Source: Oscillospiraceae bacterium
Lineage (GTDB): Bacteria > Bacillota > Clostridia > Lachnospirales > Lachnospiraceae
Reading direction: 5' to 3'
NCBI GenBank assembly: GCA_021771715.1
Contig: JAETOO010000008.1
Span: 85,190-149,189 of the forward strand
Length of the DNA stretch: 64,000 nucleotides
Program-made: the position numbers and the translations under genes
Shown here: positions 62,172-64,000 of the stretch, one piece after another
Layout of the letters: every line of letters begins with the position of its first letter
How positions within the stretch are numbered: the first letter of the stretch is position 1
The notes under the pieces: model-generated
The model's input: the letters and a program-made list of their open reading frames with translations, nothing else
What the model was told of the DNA's origin: nothing
Database searches by the model: none

Positions 62172-62915
62172 CTATACCTCTCTTACTTCTATCGTGCGTA
62201 TCCTGTAAGCCTCTTTTGTGTTTTCAATTGGATAAAACATATTCTTAAGTGTATCTGGTATTTGCTCGCCATGTATAGAAATATAAACATCCTCCACAAG
62301 ATTTGAAATGAAATAACCAAATGCAAGATCTTCAATTCTATATACAGCATAATGAGGCTTATCATGCTGATTATCACGAGACATCCATGCATCCCAATAT
62401 TTTAAGAACATATCCTTTCCAAAACAAATATTATCTACAATACCAGAACTACGAATCAACTCCTTTTTTATATCCATATTTTTAAGATTTACAGTTTGGC
62501 TTTCAAATGAAAAAACGCCATTAAATATTTTTTTGCCAATTATTTGTCCGTTTTCGGTTGCATTACGAATTGACTCACGACCAATGCGAGTATCTACTCG
62601 TGATTTCACTTCGATTATTCCCAGTACGCATTCTGAGGGCGCAATAATAAAATCATCTTGTTTGAACAAAAGCGGGCAATCCTGTCGATAAACAATAATG
62701 TCTATTTGCTTTGTAATCTGATTTTTATTTACCACAAATCCGGTTCCTACCGATACTTCTTTAGGCAAATGCTGCCGCAATACATGAGAAAGAATTATTT
62801 CTTTATATCGCCCATCTTCACCCCAATGACGATTATCGATAAAGTATCTAACTCTATCCTTGATAGACATTAACTCGTTGGAAATAGATTTTTGATATTT
62901 TATGTAATCAGGCAT
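62172..62915 (-). CDS. DUF6602-like protein with PD-(D/E)XK nuclease fold
   Basis: A 247-residue protein. The core VSVGTGFVVNKNQITKQIDIIVY (Asp72) and ECVLGIIEVKSRVDT (Glu102, Lys104) form a PD-(D/E)XK-like site, matching DUF6602 proteins found in restriction and defence islands. Whether it cuts DNA is untested. It precedes hsdR by 4 bp and follows the next gene by 21 bp, so the three are probably one operon. AT-rich composition matches hsdR. Confidence 0.8.
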   Translation of the reverse strand: MPDYIKYQKSISNELMSIKDRVRYFIDNRHWGEDGRYKEIILSHVLRQHLPKEVSVGTGFVVNKNQITKQIDIIVYRQDCPLLFKQDDFIIAPSECVLGIIEVKSRVDTRIGRESIRNATENGQIIGKKIFNGVFSFESQTVNLKNMDIKKELIRSSGIVDNICFGKDMFLKYWDAWMSRDNQHDKPHYAVYRIEDLAFGYFISNLVEDVYISIHGEQIPDTLKNMFYPIENTKEAYRIRTIEVREV

Positions 62916-62936
62916 ATTGATTTCCTTTCTCAGCTA

Positions 62937-64000
62937 TTACAGTATATCTGCATAATACTTACCGCCAACACATGTGAAAGTTACCTTAGACGGAAATAGA
63001 TTCGTACCCATATTCGCCATTCCGACAACGCAGAAAGCCCATTCACTCAATTCTTCCGGAATTCTAAAACACACCGTGTCTCTATCTTTTAAAATTGTTA
63101 TTGATGGTACAAAATTTTTATCTACTCCAACGGATAACACATCAAATGTCTGGGAACTTTCATGTAACGGCAAGAGAGGTTGTTTCCTCGAATCAGAATA
63201 TACCTTCCTACCCTGTTGATTCAAATATGAATCTTTATCAAAAGAATTTACAGTCTCAATGGGAAGTTTGCATCTTCTTTGATTAAAATACCTTGCTAAC
63301 TGCTCACAAGCAAACGCATTAAAGTATTCGCCTTGCATATCTATGTCTTCTCGAAGCTGTTCAACAGATTCAAAGTGGTTCATAAAATTAAGTAAGGCAT
63401 TGAACAAAACCAAATCATCCGAGTAAATTCCGGAATAAGATTTGTACCAGGCAGGTTGCCACTTACAAATAATCTGATAAAGTTTTTTATAAAGTTCCAA
63501 TTGAACTTCATTCAAACAAAACCAACCTGTACTCAAAATTTTTTTATTGGTACTTTCGTCAAGAGATTTGTATCGTAAAGAATCACATAACCCCTTCAAC
63601 AACTTGGATATGATACCTACCATCATATCTGCTATGCGAAGTCCTGGATACCTCGTAGAATTTGCTTCATCCGAATTGTCCAGTCCTATTTCACGGGCCA
63701 CCTTTAAGGTTTTACTTTCTTCATCTTCTTTGCCCTCTTTGTCGATAATCAAAATGTAATTCTGTATATCTTTTTCTCCTAGATACTTTTTGAAGCCATC
63801 AAAAGGCATATGATAATCCCAATCAAGTTCCGGGCTATCAGAAATATCATCCAATACGAGCAAGATTTTTTGAAATGCGCTCGTTTCTGCCTGCTTTAAT
63901 TTCTGATTTCTTTTATTGCATTCAATTCTATCTCGGAAAAACTTCTTTAATTGCTCTAAAAAGTCTTCGGGTGATTCATAGAGAGACTTGATGATTTCCT
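62937..64000 (-). CDS. Uncharacterised protein, possibly DUF3800-like, 5' end outside window
   Basis: The frame is open to the right edge (at least 354 residues) and lacks its start. Visible features: a hydrophobic strand ending in two acidic residues, KILLVLDDISDSPELDWDY, followed by NYILIIDKEGKEDE and YPGLRIADMMVGIISKLLKG. The LRIADMMVG segment resembles the DUF3800 signature, in which an Asp-bearing helix completes an RNase H-like fold. The C-terminal 200 residues are unique to me. It probably belongs with the restriction genes. Confidence 0.6.
   Translation of the reverse strand, partial: EIIKSLYESPEDFLEQLKKFFRDRIECNKRNQKLKQAETSAFQKILLVLDDISDSPELDWDYHMPFDGFKKYLGEKDIQNYILIIDKEGKEDEESKTLKVAREIGLDNSDEANSTRYPGLRIADMMVGIISKLLKGLCDSLRYKSLDESTNKKILSTGWFCLNEVQLELYKKLYQIICKWQPAWYKSYSGIYSDDLVLFNALLNFMNHFESVEQLREDIDMQGEYFNAFACEQLARYFNQRRCKLPIETVNSFDKDSYLNQQGRKVYSDSRKQPLLPLHESSQTFDVLSVGVDKNFVPSITILKDRDTVCFRIPEELSEWAFCVVGMANMGTNLFPSKVTFTCVGGKYYADIL

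Noticed and set aside
1..64000. tRNA, rRNA or tmRNA genes and insertion sequences with transposase.
   Set aside because: None was recognised on either strand by motif reading; no transposase or integrase signature was found in the open frames.

Overview
The window looks like a chromosomal stretch from a spore-forming, GC-rich member of the Lachnospiraceae (Clostridia). The basis is a family-typical set of genes: DUF1540, DUF1836, a TrpR-like YerC regulator, a SPOCS/LysM protein, a T-box ahead of thrS, GH94/GH27/GH4 sugar genes, LrgAB and Gram-positive AGGAGG-type ribosome binding sites. No name below genus level can be supported from the sequence. Most genes lie on the minus strand. The last 5 kb and one ATPase gene near 41 kb are visibly more AT-rich than the rest.

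Layout. 1-6.7 kb: a 5' piece of an rRNA uracil methyltransferase carrying a 12-residue tandem repeat, an acidic membrane protein, an internally deleted ABC exporter, pcrA with a small partner gene, DUF1836, and a YerC-type repressor whose promoter holds a 12-bp inverted repeat. 6.7-13.8 kb: DUF1540, thrS with a T-box and a small membrane ORF, NAD synthetase, Hsp33 and a putative metal exporter. 13.8-14.1 kb: a 288-bp palindromic element with no gene. 14.2-21.8 kb: a polar amino acid ABC importer, lrgAB, argS, an unknown membrane protein and a GntR regulator. 21.9-28.7 kb: ispE, a SPOCS/LysM protein, a PrcB-like lipoprotein, malQ, plsC and an AraC regulator. 28.8-36.2 kb: an MFS permease, a heterodimeric ABC exporter followed by MATE, and asparaginase. 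36.4-40.5 kb: GH27, GH4 and a divergent AraC regulator. 40.6-44.2 kb: a DUF4143 ATPase and a TetR-controlled ABC-2 exporter. 44.4-56.0 kb: a co-oriented sugar locus. 56.3-58.9 kb: an acyltransferase and a CmpB-like membrane protein. 59.0-64.0 kb: hsdR and two companions, probably the edge of a defence island.

How genes work together. The 44.4-56.0 kb cluster holds a GH94 enzyme closely resembling N,N'-diacetylchitobiose phosphorylase, a phosphohexomutase, a YesM/YesN-type sensor-regulator pair and a complete ABC sugar importer. It reads as an import-and-phosphorolysis route for chitin-type disaccharides. The 36-40 kb cluster is a second small glycoside locus.

The most unusual signal crosses many genes. 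In-frame minisatellites (30, 36, 39, 39 and about 45 bp) sit in linkers or tails of otherwise conserved proteins (RlmD-like, Hsp33, histidine kinase twice, response regulator). The intergenic spaces also carry at least two families of palindromic repeats plus the large 288-bp element.
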